Below, one piece after another: positions 19,803-28,085 of a stretch of 64,000 bases of DNA. The stretch is from positions 1 through 64,000 of the forward strand of contig JAENYC010000013.1 in NCBI GenBank assembly GCA_016841945.1, written 5' to 3'. Below the pieces are notes generated by a model. It was not told the DNA's origin. It made no database searches and saw only the letters and a list, made by a program, of their open reading frames with translations. The position numbers and the translations under genes are program-made. Every line of letters begins with the position of its first letter. Positions within the stretch are counted from its first letter, which is position 1. The DNA comes from Haloplasma contractile (GTDB taxonomy: Bacteria; Bacillota_I; Bacilli_A; Haloplasmatales; Haloplasmataceae).

Positions 19803-20771
19803 ATGTTTAAAAAAAATGATGTGCTTTTTATTTTGATTATCAGTACGCTTGTATTAGTAATAACCATATTTATTATTTTTAAAGAACATAATAGTAGTAC
19901 TGTAACAAGCCAAAATTCAGATATTACTTCGACTACAAATGAGATAACTATTTATGAAGACTTTATATATATATTTAAAAATGATTTGATATATTATGAA
20001 ACTGCGGAAAAAATAGTGTTTCCAATTGTTGTGATGGTAAATAATGATCAGCCCATCACTTCATTTGATGTTAGTTACATTAATTCAAATACAGATGAAT
20101 TGAATCATCAGATAAAAGAAGTTTATGACGCTTTTGCTCATCATTCATATAGTTATTTTAATGAAGAAAGAAATGTCAAAACTTATACATGTTATGTTGT
20201 ATTTGATGAATCAGTAGAAAGTATTCAAGTCAATAAAGTAGGGATTAAATTAAATGGTAATCCAGTCGAAGAAGTTGACATAGGGAATATAACAATAACA
20301 AAAGTAATAAATCCTACTGAAGATTTATTTATAGATATAATAGGTGGTTATTTGAATGATCAGATAGAATATGTTAAATCATGTAGTAATAATAATTGTT
20401 TTCAATCTAAAAGAAATATTGGAAATGAGGCAAATTTAACTCTACATAACAAACGAATGTATGATATTGATATAATTAACCTAGAAATAGTTAATTCAAT
20501 TAATTCAGATGTCTCATTTGTTAGTAATTCTAATAATATACTAGAACCAAATTTAACTTTAAAACCATATGAAGATATATTTATACAAACTACTGGCTAC
20601 AGCAATAATATAACGGTATCTAATTACCAAATTAAGGCGATATACATGATAGAGGAGGAAGAAAAAATTAATTATAGTAATGAAATTCTTTTTCGTCCTA
20701 TTGCTAACAACGATTTTGTCGATTATATTGCGAAAGAAGTATTAAATTCAAAGGAGGTACAAAATGATTAA
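19803..20771 (+). CDS. Membrane-anchored extracytoplasmic protein of unknown family
   Basis: A 322-residue protein with one N-terminal helix (about residues 7-27) followed by a long extracytoplasmic part, Asn-rich and probably beta-structured, with a Cys pair (SCSNNNCF). The ATG at 19803 gives the usual short basic start MFKKND before the helix; an upstream ATG at 19782 has no ribosome-binding site. Its last codons overlap the ribosome-binding site and start of the membrane-fusion protein gene by 8 bases. This suggests it is a part of, or a substrate for, the export system. Confidence 0.55.
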   Translation: MFKKNDVLFILIISTLVLVITIFIIFKEHNSSTVTSQNSDITSTTNEITIYEDFIYIFKNDLIYYETAEKIVFPIVVMVNNDQPITSFDVSYINSNTDELNHQIKEVYDAFAHHSYSYFNEERNVKTYTCYVVFDESVESIQVNKVGIKLNGNPVEEVDIGNITITKVINPTEDLFIDIIGGYLNDQIEYVKSCSNNNCFQSKRNIGNEANLTLHNKRMYDIDIINLEIVNSINSDVSFVSNSNNILEPNLTLKPYEDIFIQTTGYSNNITVSNYQIKAIYMIEEEEKINYSNEILFRPIANNDFVDYIAKEVLNSKEVQND

Positions 20772-21582
20772 AAAAGTATTTACTGTGATGATCATCTTAA
20801 TCTTTTTCTCAATGGTTATGTATTTATTTTTACGACTTAATAATCTAGAAGAAGAGCTTAATAATGATAATTCAAATATAGATAATATAGTTAACGATAA
20901 TGTGATTAGCCAATTTCCAACTAGTAAAGTCATTAAAATGACAATAAAGGATTTAGTTAAAACAACTGGTGTTGCTTATACGTTAGAATCAAGAGAAATA
21001 ATATTTCAAAATATGACTGTTGAAGATTTTATTATTATGGAAAATAGTTTGGTAACTAAAAATCAAATTCTTGATCATTCTGGAAATTTAGTTAGCAACT
21101 TCTTTGGGGTAGTTTTGAGTATAGTACAAGTTGATAATGATGTTAAAATTACATATGACAATTATGAAAAAATGGGTGTATCTGTTTATGTGCCTCAAAA
21201 CGATTCATTTAAATTATTAAATGATAATATGGTTGAAATACAGTTTTTGCAAGAAAAAATGGCTGGAAAAATTATAAAAATAGCTAACGAATATACAGAG
21301 GGAGACCCTAAGTTAAAAATTGATTTAGAATTTGATAACGATTTTTCATTTATTAGGCCAAACGCTATACTAAATGTCAATTTTGTTTATAAGGAATATC
21401 AAAATATTACATGTGTTAGTACTGAGTTTTTATATAATAGTGATGGGACATTTGGTGTTGTTTATGTAATAAGAGATGAAAAAATTGTTCCTGTTATTGT
21501 TCAAATAGGAATGGAATACAATCACAAAATTGAGATTATTGCTGGTGACATTCAAGTTGGCGATATATTAGTCAAATTATAG
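20764..21582 (+). CDS. Membrane-fusion (HlyD/MacA/YknX-like) subunit
   Basis: A 272-residue protein with one N-terminal helix (residues 5-23), a short coiled coil (NNLEEELNN) and a beta-rich remainder. The end is the typical adaptor closing pattern: YVIRDEKIVPVIVQIGMEY, then KIEIIAGDIQVGDILV. It lacks a long hairpin, as in Gram-positive YknX-type adaptors. A strong AAAGGAGG precedes the ATG. It lies directly before the MacB-type ATPase and permease, so together they resemble the YknXYZ type of exporter. Confidence 0.7.
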   Translation: MIKKVFTVMIILIFFSMVMYLFLRLNNLEEELNNDNSNIDNIVNDNVISQFPTSKVIKMTIKDLVKTTGVAYTLESREIIFQNMTVEDFIIMENSLVTKNQILDHSGNLVSNFFGVVLSIVQVDNDVKITYDNYEKMGVSVYVPQNDSFKLLNDNMVEIQFLQEKMAGKIIKIANEYTEGDPKLKIDLEFDNDFSFIRPNAILNVNFVYKEYQNITCVSTEFLYNSDGTFGVVYVIRDEKIVPVIVQIGMEYNHKIEIIAGDIQVGDILVKL

Positions 21583-21590
21583 GTGTTAAT

Positions 21591-22256
21591 ATGATAGTAA
21601 TTGATAATGGTACGAAATCTTATGACGGATCACAAAACATTCTAAAAGACATCTCATTTAGTATTAATAGTGGCGACATGATAGCGATTACTGGTAAATC
21701 GGGTTCTGGAAAATCAACATTATTAAACCTTATTGGACAACTTGATACCTTTAGCTCAGGTTCTTTATTTATAAAAGGGATTGATACAGCACATTTAAAT
21801 GATAAGCATCGTTCAAAATTAAGAAACGAATTATTTGGTTTTATATTTCAATCTTATTATTTAATCCCTAATACTTCAGTTTTAGAAAATGTCATATTAC
21901 CTTTGTATTATTCTAATAAAAAAATATCCTATCAAATAAAGCTTGAATTAGTTAAAAAGCAACTTAAGTCTGTTGATATTGAAGATTTAATGTACAAAAA
22001 GGTTGATTTATTATCAGGTGGTGAAATGCAGAGAGTTGCGATAGCTCGCTCATTAATTAATAACCCAGAAATTATATTGGCTGATGAACCAACAGGTAAT
22101 TTAGATAAATATAATTCTCAAAATGTATTTGATACTTTAAACACTTTGAATAAAACTGGTAAAACCATCATCATCGTTACACATGATGATAGTTTAGCAA
22201 GCAAGTGTGATAAAATATTAAGATTAAATAATGGTAATTTGGAGGATTATATATGA
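21591..22256 (+). CDS. ABC transporter ATPase, MacB/LolD type
   Basis: A 221-residue nucleotide-binding subunit. Walker A GKSGSGKS is at residues 35-42, the Q-loop FIFQSYYLIP follows, then signature LSGGEMQRVAIARSL and Walker B IILADEPTGNLD, the last being characteristic of the MacB/LolD/FtsE group. The H-loop is IIVTHD. It starts 8 bases after the adaptor gene, and its stop overlaps the permease start (ATGA), so the subunits are coupled. Confidence 0.93.
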   Translation: MIVIDNGTKSYDGSQNILKDISFSINSGDMIAITGKSGSGKSTLLNLIGQLDTFSSGSLFIKGIDTAHLNDKHRSKLRNELFGFIFQSYYLIPNTSVLENVILPLYYSNKKISYQIKLELVKKQLKSVDIEDLMYKKVDLLSGGEMQRVAIARSLINNPEIILADEPTGNLDKYNSQNVFDTLNTLNKTGKTIIIVTHDDSLASKCDKILRLNNGNLEDYI

Positions 22257-23500
22257 GCAGTATAAAAAAATTAATACATATCACCTATATTAGTATTGAA
22301 TCTAATATTATATTTTTAAGTTTCGCTATTATATCTTTCGTTATATCATATATGCTTCTTACTAACACTACAATTAGTTTAAATTCTTCATATATTAACA
22401 CATATCGGCAAGTACAAAACTTCGATGATCATCTTTTAATATTGAATAACTCTGTCACATATGACATTTTTTACGATATTGATAGTCATGCGGTATTTGA
22501 TTATAGTCCAATTTCTGAAGTAATGAGTAATCAAATATTTTATATTGATAATGTTCCTTATACCATTACCTCAAATATAAAAGGGGTATCTAACCTATAC
22601 TTTTCAATAGGAAATCCAAGTAATATAAATAATACATATAGTTTTGATAAAGTTAAGTTATTAAAAGGTAGTATTTGGGGGGATAATGATGATAAGATTG
22701 GATCTAGTGTTGTAATAATTGATGAATTTACCTCAAACTATATATATGGAACCACCGAATCAATTGGTATGACAATAAATTTAATATCTACTAGTGGCAA
22801 ACGCGAAAAATTTTTTGTTTGTGGAGTTGTAGAAAATTCATCAACTCAAAATCAATTAATAAAAGATTTATCTCATTTAGATAAAAATAAAAATCCTCAC
22901 GATTATGTTAAATTACAGTTTTACATCCCCTATTACACCTATGAACAATTTTTAGATACTCCAGATCATTTAATAGATGCTAATCAGATTTTATTTTATA
23001 CTCATAATAAAGAAGAATTATCACATTTAGAAGAAAGTTTAATTCATTATAATTTAGTTAATTATGTCACTCAACAGCGAATTGAAGATATATTCAATCA
23101 AAATTTTAAAGATGATTATTTAGAAACCATTAGTTTTATAGTAATTATGATAATTATTAGTTGCACAAATATGATCAATGTTACTTTATTTTCAATTAAA
23201 TCTAGACGTCAAGAAATTGGAATTAGAAGAGCATTAGGAGCAACAAGAACTAATATTTATCTACAATTTACTTTTGAAATGATAATATTTTTATTAATCA
23301 GTGGTGGAATAGGTATTTCTTTATCTTTATTTATTAATATGTTTCAAGCCTATGTTTTTAATAATTCATTTATCATACTAGATTTAAATTCAATATTAAT
23401 TATGTTTATTTCAACTATCATATTTGGGATTATATTTGGTATTATACCTTCATATAAAGCTTCAAAGATTAAAATAGCTGAATCCTTAAGATTAAAATAA
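22253..23500 (+). CDS. ABC transporter permease, MacB/FtsX type
   Basis: A 415-residue permease with one N-terminal helix (about residues 15-37), a large extracytoplasmic domain (about 40-290, MacB periplasmic-core-like) and three C-terminal helices. The coupling region KSRRQEIGIRRALGATRTNIYLQF between the second and third helices is the FtsX-family hallmark. With the ATPase and the adaptor it makes a tripartite mechanotransmission-type exporter, which in Gram-positives often exports or resists peptides. It is the last gene of the module. Confidence 0.9.
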   Translation: MSSIKKLIHITYISIESNIIFLSFAIISFVISYMLLTNTTISLNSSYINTYRQVQNFDDHLLILNNSVTYDIFYDIDSHAVFDYSPISEVMSNQIFYIDNVPYTITSNIKGVSNLYFSIGNPSNINNTYSFDKVKLLKGSIWGDNDDKIGSSVVIIDEFTSNYIYGTTESIGMTINLISTSGKREKFFVCGVVENSSTQNQLIKDLSHLDKNKNPHDYVKLQFYIPYYTYEQFLDTPDHLIDANQILFYTHNKEELSHLEESLIHYNLVNYVTQQRIEDIFNQNFKDDYLETISFIVIMIIISCTNMINVTLFSIKSRRQEIGIRRALGATRTNIYLQFTFEMIIFLLISGGIGISLSLFINMFQAYVFNNSFIILDLNSILIMFISTIIFGIIFGIIPSYKASKIKIAESLRLK

Positions 23501-23502
23501 TC

Positions 23503-23540
23503 AATTAAACCTATTAGTATTTATACTAATAGGTTTAATT
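23503..23540. terminator. Bidirectional terminator at right edge of the export module
   Basis: An 18-base perfect inverted repeat, 23503-23520 and 23523-23540, lies between converging genes. Confidence 0.8.
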
Positions 23541-23544
23541 TACT

Positions 23545-23799
23545 CTATATTCTTTCTTCACTTACAATTTCATACATACTTAATGCTTCTTCTTTTCTAC
23601 TTGATTCTTGAATACGGGTTATTTTAACTTGTACTAGTTTATTACCATATCCAATGGTAATAATATCACCAATTGATACTTCTGAGCTAGGTTTAGCGAC
23701 TACATCATTAATTTTAACTCTTCCTTTAGCACATACTTCTTTAGCGATTGTTCTTCTTTTAATTAAACGTGATACTTTTAAAAATTTATCTAATCTCAT
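23545..23799 (-). CDS. rqcP: RqcP, S4-domain ribosome quality control factor
   Basis: An 84-residue S4-domain protein (YabO/RqcP). It works with RqcH on stalled 50S subunits during alanine tailing. MRLDKFLKVSRLIKRRTIAKEVC is the S4 RNA-binding helix pair, followed by GRVKINDVVAKPSSEVSIGD. In Bacillus it directly precedes yabP; here a 5-kb plus-strand block lies between. It is 25 bases after the DUF554 gene on the same strand. Confidence 0.93.
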   Translation of the reverse strand: MRLDKFLKVSRLIKRRTIAKEVCAKGRVKINDVVAKPSSEVSIGDIITIGYGNKLVQVKITRIQESSRKEEALSMYEIVSEERI

Positions 23800-23824
23800 C
23801 TTTCTCTCCTTACTTTAGTATTTT

Positions 23825-24541
23825 CTAGATATTTAGTATAAACATTATATAATAAGTGAATATGGGGATAAATATACTAGGAAGCATATCAGCAACCTTG
23901 AATTTTTTGATTTCTACTAATTCTAAACCAATTCCTATAATGAGAATATTACCAATAATTGTCATTTGATTTTTAACGACTTCTTGTAAAAATGAGTCAA
24001 AAAAATAAGCAAGTATGGTAATAGAACCTTGATAAAACAAAACAGGGATAAATGAAAATAAAACACCAAAACCAAATTTAGAGGCAAGTATCATAGATGT
24101 AATGCCATCTAAAATGGATTTTATCGCAAGTAATGTATAATCGCCTGACATGCCATCATTAATAGAACCCATAATAGCCATAGCGCCTACACAAAAGATG
24201 ATAGAAGCCGTGACAAAGCCTTTAGAGAATTGACTATTATCTTTTGAATATTTTTTTTCTATTCTATCACCAAATTGATTTAATCGTTTTTCAATCTTTA
24301 AAAATGTCCCAATTACGCCACCTAATACAATACTCAGTATTATTATTAGACCGATTAACCGCTCAGTTGAATCAAACAAACCTTCTATCGCACCAAACAT
24401 CCCAATGACAACCGTTGTTAAACCAACCCCTTGAATCATGACGAGTTTATATTGATCTTTTAAATTGTGTTTTAATATTAAACCAAAAGTACTCCCTATT
24501 ATAATCGCAATGACATTTATTATTGTTCCTAATCCAATCAT
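23825..24541 (-). CDS. DUF554 (YqgA/YdfK-like) membrane protein
   Basis: A 238-residue protein with about seven transmembrane segments. The start GLGTIINVIAIIIGSTFGLILK and the stretch FCVGAMAIMGSINDGMSGDYTLLAIKSILDG are DUF554 signatures. The function is unknown. The start is the ATG at 24541 behind AAGGAAGGA. It diverges from folT and reads into rqcP. Confidence 0.88.
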   Translation of the reverse strand: MIGLGTIINVIAIIIGSTFGLILKHNLKDQYKLVMIQGVGLTTVVIGMFGAIEGLFDSTERLIGLIIILSIVLGGVIGTFLKIEKRLNQFGDRIEKKYSKDNSQFSKGFVTASIIFCVGAMAIMGSINDGMSGDYTLLAIKSILDGITSMILASKFGFGVLFSFIPVLFYQGSITILAYFFDSFLQEVVKNQMTIIGNILIIGIGLELVEIKKFKVADMLPSIFIPIFTYYIMFILNI

Positions 24542-24627
24542 TTTATAATCCTTCCTTAAATAACATATATTCAATATTTTAATACAATTTCTCTTATTTT
24601 TCTACTAATTTTAAAAATGAATGTATA

Positions 24628-24660
24628 TTGGTTTCAATGTAAGCACTTACATGTTATAAT
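24628..24660 (+). promoter_or_regulatory. folT promoter with a 7-2-7 palindrome in the spacer
   Basis: TTTCAA (24632-24637), 17 bases, TATAAT (24655-24660). The spacer holds ATGTAAG-ca-CTTACAT (24638-24653), an inverted repeat placed like a repressor operator. Confidence 0.5.
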
Positions 24661-24666
24661 GCATAT

Positions 24667-24756
24667 ACAGAGTAGATTAACAGCGTTAAGTGCTATAGGA
24701 TGGGATGTTGCCTATAGACGAAAGGATTTCCTACGGTTGTTAATCGCGTCCGCTGT
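24667..24756 (+). ncRNA. Tetrahydrofolate (THF) riboswitch, folT leader
   Basis: The sequence agangTAGATtaacagCGTTAAGTG, then GGATGGGATGTTGCC, an ACGAAAGGATT loop region, a conserved CGGTTGTTAATCGCGTCCGC end and short closing P1 arms (ACAG/CTGT) follows the THF riboswitch consensus. It lies right behind a promoter and before an ECF folate transporter gene, the family's most common target. It senses reduced folates and would reduce folT expression when they are plentiful. Confidence 0.93.
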
Positions 24757-24786
24757 AAAAATGTATGTGGAGTATGTTTTTGTTGT

Positions 24787-24823
24787 GGACTTCTGTAAAA
24801 ACTATAATACGGAGGTCTTTTTT
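24787..24823 (+). terminator. Expression platform of the THF riboswitch
   Basis: GGACTTC (24787-24793) can pair with GAGGTCT (24812-24818), followed by T residues. The right arm includes the folT Shine-Dalgarno sequence CGGAGG, so the same hairpin could end transcription or hide the ribosome-binding site. Confidence 0.6.
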
Positions 24824-25381
24824 ATGAAGTCATCAATAATAATCAGAAAAATTGTTTATGGCGCAGTATTCACAAGTATCGCTATTGTAATCAAACTTTT
24901 CATCACATTTGAAACACCATTTTTCAGACTATCTTTCTTTGAATTTCCATTAATGCTTTGTAGTATACTTTTAGGACCACTATACGGAGCATTAGCTGGT
25001 TTCATCACTGACTTAAACTATATCATCATAAACCCAAGAGCGATGATAGTAGCCCTTAACTGGTTTACACTAGAAAGCATTACCTTTGGTCTAGTACCAG
25101 GTTTATTCTTTCACTACATCAAATACAACAAGAAAAAACTAATGATAATACTACTAATAACAATGATTTTAGGATTCACATTCAATACACTAGGTATCAA
25201 TATGTACTATGGCACTGGTTATGCAGTATCATCTATTCCCCTAAGATTACTACGTGATACCTTAAAATATCCACTATATTTATATCTAATACACCTATTC
25301 ATCACAGATTCACGTTTTAGCTCATTTAATTTCTTTTACCAGTTTTCAAAAAAACATGGTTTAAAAAAACAAAATTATTAA
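24824..25381 (+). CDS. folT: ECF transporter S component FolT
   Basis: A 185-residue membrane protein with about six helices. It is the substrate-binding subunit for folate uptake, working with a shared ECF energy module encoded elsewhere. Family marks are FRLSFFEFPLMLCSILLGPLYGALAGFITD and SIPLRLLRDTLKYPLYL. The ATG at 24824 follows CGGAGG; the long open frame upstream only reads through the riboswitch. Regulation by the THF riboswitch supports the folate assignment. Confidence 0.93.
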   Translation: MKSSIIIRKIVYGAVFTSIAIVIKLFITFETPFFRLSFFEFPLMLCSILLGPLYGALAGFITDLNYIIINPRAMIVALNWFTLESITFGLVPGLFFHYIKYNKKKLMIILLITMILGFTFNTLGINMYYGTGYAVSSIPLRLLRDTLKYPLYLYLIHLFITDSRFSSFNFFYQFSKKHGLKKQNY

Positions 25382-25423
25382 TAAATTTAAAGGAAAAAGA
25401 AACAACTAACATATAAGGAGATG

Positions 25424-25465
25424 GCAGGATTCGGACGTGGGTTTGTCTCCCGCCATTGTAACTGT
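25424..25465 (+). repeat. tmRNA 3'-end-like fragment R1
   Basis: GGACGTGGGTTTGTCTCCCGCC closely resembles the T-arm end of bacterial tmRNA (typically GGACGTGGGTTCGACTCCCACC). The upstream AGATGGC can pair with GCCAT after it. There is no complete ssrA gene around it, so this is a fragment, perhaps an old attachment site at the left edge of the accessory region. Confidence 0.5.
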
Positions 25466-25510
25466 TGGTGTGACTGACATTAAAAAACTAAATAATTAAA
25501 TTATATATAA

Positions 25511-25549
25511 AAAAGTAGAGTTATACATAATTGTAAACTCTATTTTTTA
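25511..25549. terminator. Hairpin with flanking A and T runs
   Basis: Arms AGAGTT (25517-25522) and AACTCT (25536-25541), flanked by A-rich and T-rich runs. It can end both the folT transcript and the SUKH pseudogene. Confidence 0.6.
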
Positions 25550-26076
25550 TTAATTATATTCCCAGGCTTTTTTTGTTCTTCTAAAAAGTCAGGATCTATA
25601 CTTACACTTATAACCTCATAGTCTGTTTCGTCAATTTCATTAATATCAGCAGGTTTTAATTCCTTGAGTAATTGATTTATATTTTTTGCTATAAGATTCA
25701 GATCGTTTAAATTAATTTAAAGTTCTTCATGATCCCAAAAATAAATGTATCCATAATTCTTCTTGTTCAAATTGAGTAAAAGTTAATTTCCACCTTCTAA
25801 TCTTGCTATTGGCAGACATTTAAATGGGTAATCTTTGTTATAATTCTTATAATGTAATTCTAAGTCATTAATGTGAGTAACATCTTCATCATTAATAGGT
25901 GAAGCATCAATACCTAGAAACTCATTAATAGCAATATTGTTATTTTCAAGTGAACCACCATTATATTTTATTAAAAAGTCAATATAGTCATTTGGTAATT
26001 TAATATTGTGTTCTTTTTCAAAGGTGCTAATTCTTTTCTTATTAATTAATGGATTATTTGAATTTATTACTAACAT
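25540..26076 (-). pseudogene. SUKH (SMI1/KNR4) immunity-family pseudogene
   Basis: The first 97 codons (26076-25783) match the SUKH fold: FEKEHNIKLPNDYIDFLIKYNGG near the N terminus, then LPIARLEGGN. The same frame goes on after a TAA with NYGYIYFWDHEEL, the family's second motif, then a second TAA, then 64 more sense codons to a TAG at 25540. Two in-frame nonsense codons break an otherwise intact reading frame. SUKH proteins neutralise polymorphic or contact-dependent toxins. No toxin gene is present here. Confidence 0.85.
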
Positions 26077-26180
26077 ATAAATACCTCCTAATAAGTAAAT
26101 AATATTTGATAAATAAGTAAAAATGAAAATAAATTAATATATTTAATGGCAAAAGGTTGTTTAAATTCAACACAATTTTT

Positions 26181-26948
26181 TTATAGTGTAAGATTATATT
26201 TTTTTAATATCTCATTGAATGTATTTTCATTAATATTTTCCCAGTAACAATCAGATAGTAACCAATAAAGTGATCGTAACCTATTATATACTAATTTGTA
26301 TACAATAGTTGTTTCTCGTTTATTTAGCTCATAAAAATTAATTTGATAAACCATAACTAAATCAGAGGATTTATAAATCGGTAAAAGATCTATTACATTT
26401 TGAAAATCTTTTAATTCTTTAAAAACTTCAGGAATTATAACCTTCTTTTTATAACCATCTAATCTTATCTTACATCTCCAATAAATTAATAGGTATGCAT
26501 AATAATATTTTTCTACATCTATATTGGTAACCTTTAACTCATTATCAATCGATAATGAATTTTTAATCTTCTCTATAGGATTTTCTTCCGTAAAGAATAA
26601 CTTAGGGTAATATTTATCTTCTGTAAATTTAGAAAAGTCTTGTAATTCATTACAAATACCAACAGACCATAACAGAGGTGCTAAAGATTCAATTAACCAT
26701 GTAGCCTCTCCCATCTCGTCTAATGTTAAAGTGTTCAATTCTTTCATGAATAGTTCTCTTTCGTGAGAAGACATCCAGTCTAAACAATTTTCCTTTTTAA
26801 CCCATTTAAGAATTGCTCCTCTAACTTTTTTTATTTTCTTTACGTCAATATTATCTTGTATATTTTTATCTTCATATCCTCTATCAATAGTAATCTGTAA
26901 TGCTAATATTCTTTTAATAACGTCATCGACGCTTTTAATAATTTGCAT
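26181..26948 (-). CDS. DUF4272-domain protein
   Basis: A 255-residue soluble protein. VDDVIKRILALQITIDRGYED, then RELFMKELNTLTLDEMGEATWLIESLAPLLWSVGICNEL fit the DUF4272 pattern, a family often found near immunity genes of polymorphic toxins. The start is uncertain: ATG 26948 (255 residues) or TTG 26960. Its function is unknown. It lies after the SUKH pseudogene on the same strand and may be another orphan immunity-type gene. Confidence 0.65.
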   Translation of the reverse strand: MQIIKSVDDVIKRILALQITIDRGYEDKNIQDNIDVKKIKKVRGAILKWVKKENCLDWMSSHERELFMKELNTLTLDEMGEATWLIESLAPLLWSVGICNELQDFSKFTEDKYYPKLFFTEENPIEKIKNSLSIDNELKVTNIDVEKYYYAYLLIYWRCKIRLDGYKKKVIIPEVFKELKDFQNVIDLLPIYKSSDLVMVYQINFYELNKRETTIVYKLVYNRLRSLYWLLSDCYWENINENTFNEILKKYNLTL

Positions 26949-27086
26949 TAAATTCACCAACCCCTATATAGTCTTTAAATATCATATTATACTATGTAAT
27001 TAATAGAGTCAAGGTCGAACGATTTAACTAGCATTTTTTTGATATATTTGTGATTTTTTAAATGTAGCGGATATAGTAATATACGC

Positions 27087-27103
27087 CCCATCTCCACCAT
27101 ATT
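27087..27103 (+). repeat. tmRNA 3'-terminus-like fragment R2
   Basis: CCCCATCTCCACCA followed by an AT-rich flank matches the CCA end of tmRNA genes (CCATCTCCACCA). A partly similar sequence is at 37291-37312. Confidence 0.4.
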
Positions 27104-27119
27104 ATTCTCGTACGAGAAT
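27104..27119. repeat. Perfect 16-base palindrome
   Basis: ATTCTCGTACGAGAAT is its own complement. It lies directly after fragment R2 and before promoter element A; an operator or integration-site core is possible. Confidence 0.5.
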
Positions 27120-27143
27120 GACAAAATAAAGTAAATATAATTA

Positions 27144-27190
27144 TAGAAATGATAACTCTTGTGGTTTATAATAGAACTACAGGAGTTTTT
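27144..27190 (+). promoter_or_regulatory. Hairpin-promoter element, copy A
   Basis: TAGAAA (27144-27149), 17 bases, TATAAT (27167-27172). The arms AACTCTTGTGGTT (27154-27166) and AACTACAGGAGTT (27175-27187) pair over 13 positions, two of them G-U, with the -10 box in the loop and T residues after the right arm. It drives the gene at 27326. Confidence 0.65.
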
Positions 27191-27235
27191 ATTTACGTAA
27201 AATTAACTGCTTTTCAATAAAATAGGGGCAAAAAT

Positions 27236-27275
27236 GGCTAAAACGGACGCGGGTTCGGTCCGAGTCTGTCTAAAG
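27236..27275 (+). repeat. tmRNA-like fragment R3
   Basis: GGACGCGGGTTCGGTCC resembles the first half of the tmRNA T-arm, then diverges. It lies within the leader of the gene at 27326. Confidence 0.4.
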
Positions 27276-27325
27276 TAATAACAATCAAAATGAAGATTAT
27301 AGCATAGTATGAAGGGGGTTGAATC

Positions 27326-27994
27326 ATGAAACATTATAAGTATAAGTTTTCCAAAAGGGTTATTAAGAAATTTCATAAGTTGAGAGTAAATGAATTAGAA
27401 GAAAAGATGAGGATGAAATACAAGAAACGTGAATTAGTTGATAGAATCTTCTCAGTATTATTTTTATCGCTGATGATTGGTATCTTATTTTTAATGATAA
27501 TTTTAAAGAATTCAGAAATTGTCTCAGGTATAAACAAGACAATATTTATTATCATTGTTATTTTTTCTTCAATTTTTCTGCCTGCAATAATAGTGTTTTT
27601 CCCTTATAATCATTTAAGTGAAAAATATCCGTATCAATCTTTACCGAATGTTACTAGGAAAATGATCAGAAAATGTAGTGAACCATTAATGAAATATTAT
27701 AAAATTCAGGGTGACCATATCATAACTAAGTGCTATGATAGTTCAAATTCATTTTTAGTTGATAAAGATTTAATTTTATTTTTCCATAGGGGTAGATTAA
27801 GAATTGTTAATGACTTTACGACTACAATTAAAGATTTTGGATGTTATGAATTTTCTATTGATGAAATTGATGTATTTTATGAACAAAGAGATAAATTACT
27901 GACAACAATTATCAAGTCAAAAAAATTAACATTGGTATTAGGAAAAAAAGCAAAACCGTTTATAGTAAATAACAGAGGTTATTATGAAAGTTAA
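27326..27994 (+). CDS. Two-helix membrane protein of unknown function
   Basis: A 222-residue protein. It has a very basic N terminus with a charged helix (residues 1-40), two transmembrane helices (about 43-62 and 70-90), then a cytoplasmic domain of about 120 residues with alternating strands (DHIITKCYD, DLILFFHRGRLRIV, KKLTLVLGKKAKPF), perhaps PH-like. The ATG follows GAAGGGGG. Promoter element A is 150 bases upstream. I do not recognise the family; the area suggests an orphan immunity or stress gene. Confidence 0.5.
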   Translation: MKHYKYKFSKRVIKKFHKLRVNELEEKMRMKYKKRELVDRIFSVLFLSLMIGILFLMIILKNSEIVSGINKTIFIIIVIFSSIFLPAIIVFFPYNHLSEKYPYQSLPNVTRKMIRKCSEPLMKYYKIQGDHIITKCYDSSNSFLVDKDLILFFHRGRLRIVNDFTTTIKDFGCYEFSIDEIDVFYEQRDKLLTTIIKSKKLTLVLGKKAKPFIVNNRGYYES

Positions 27995-28085
27995 ATATTA
28001 AGTTTGAATTTTTCTAACTATAATTTAAAACTATAAAATATATCAACGTTAAAGTAGCAGCGTAGGAAGAAATGGAGATGAGAAG

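Noticed and set aside
27050-27300. A complete tmRNA gene
   Set aside because: Both T-arm and CCA-like parts are present, but in the wrong order, and no 5' half or tag reading frame can be joined to them.
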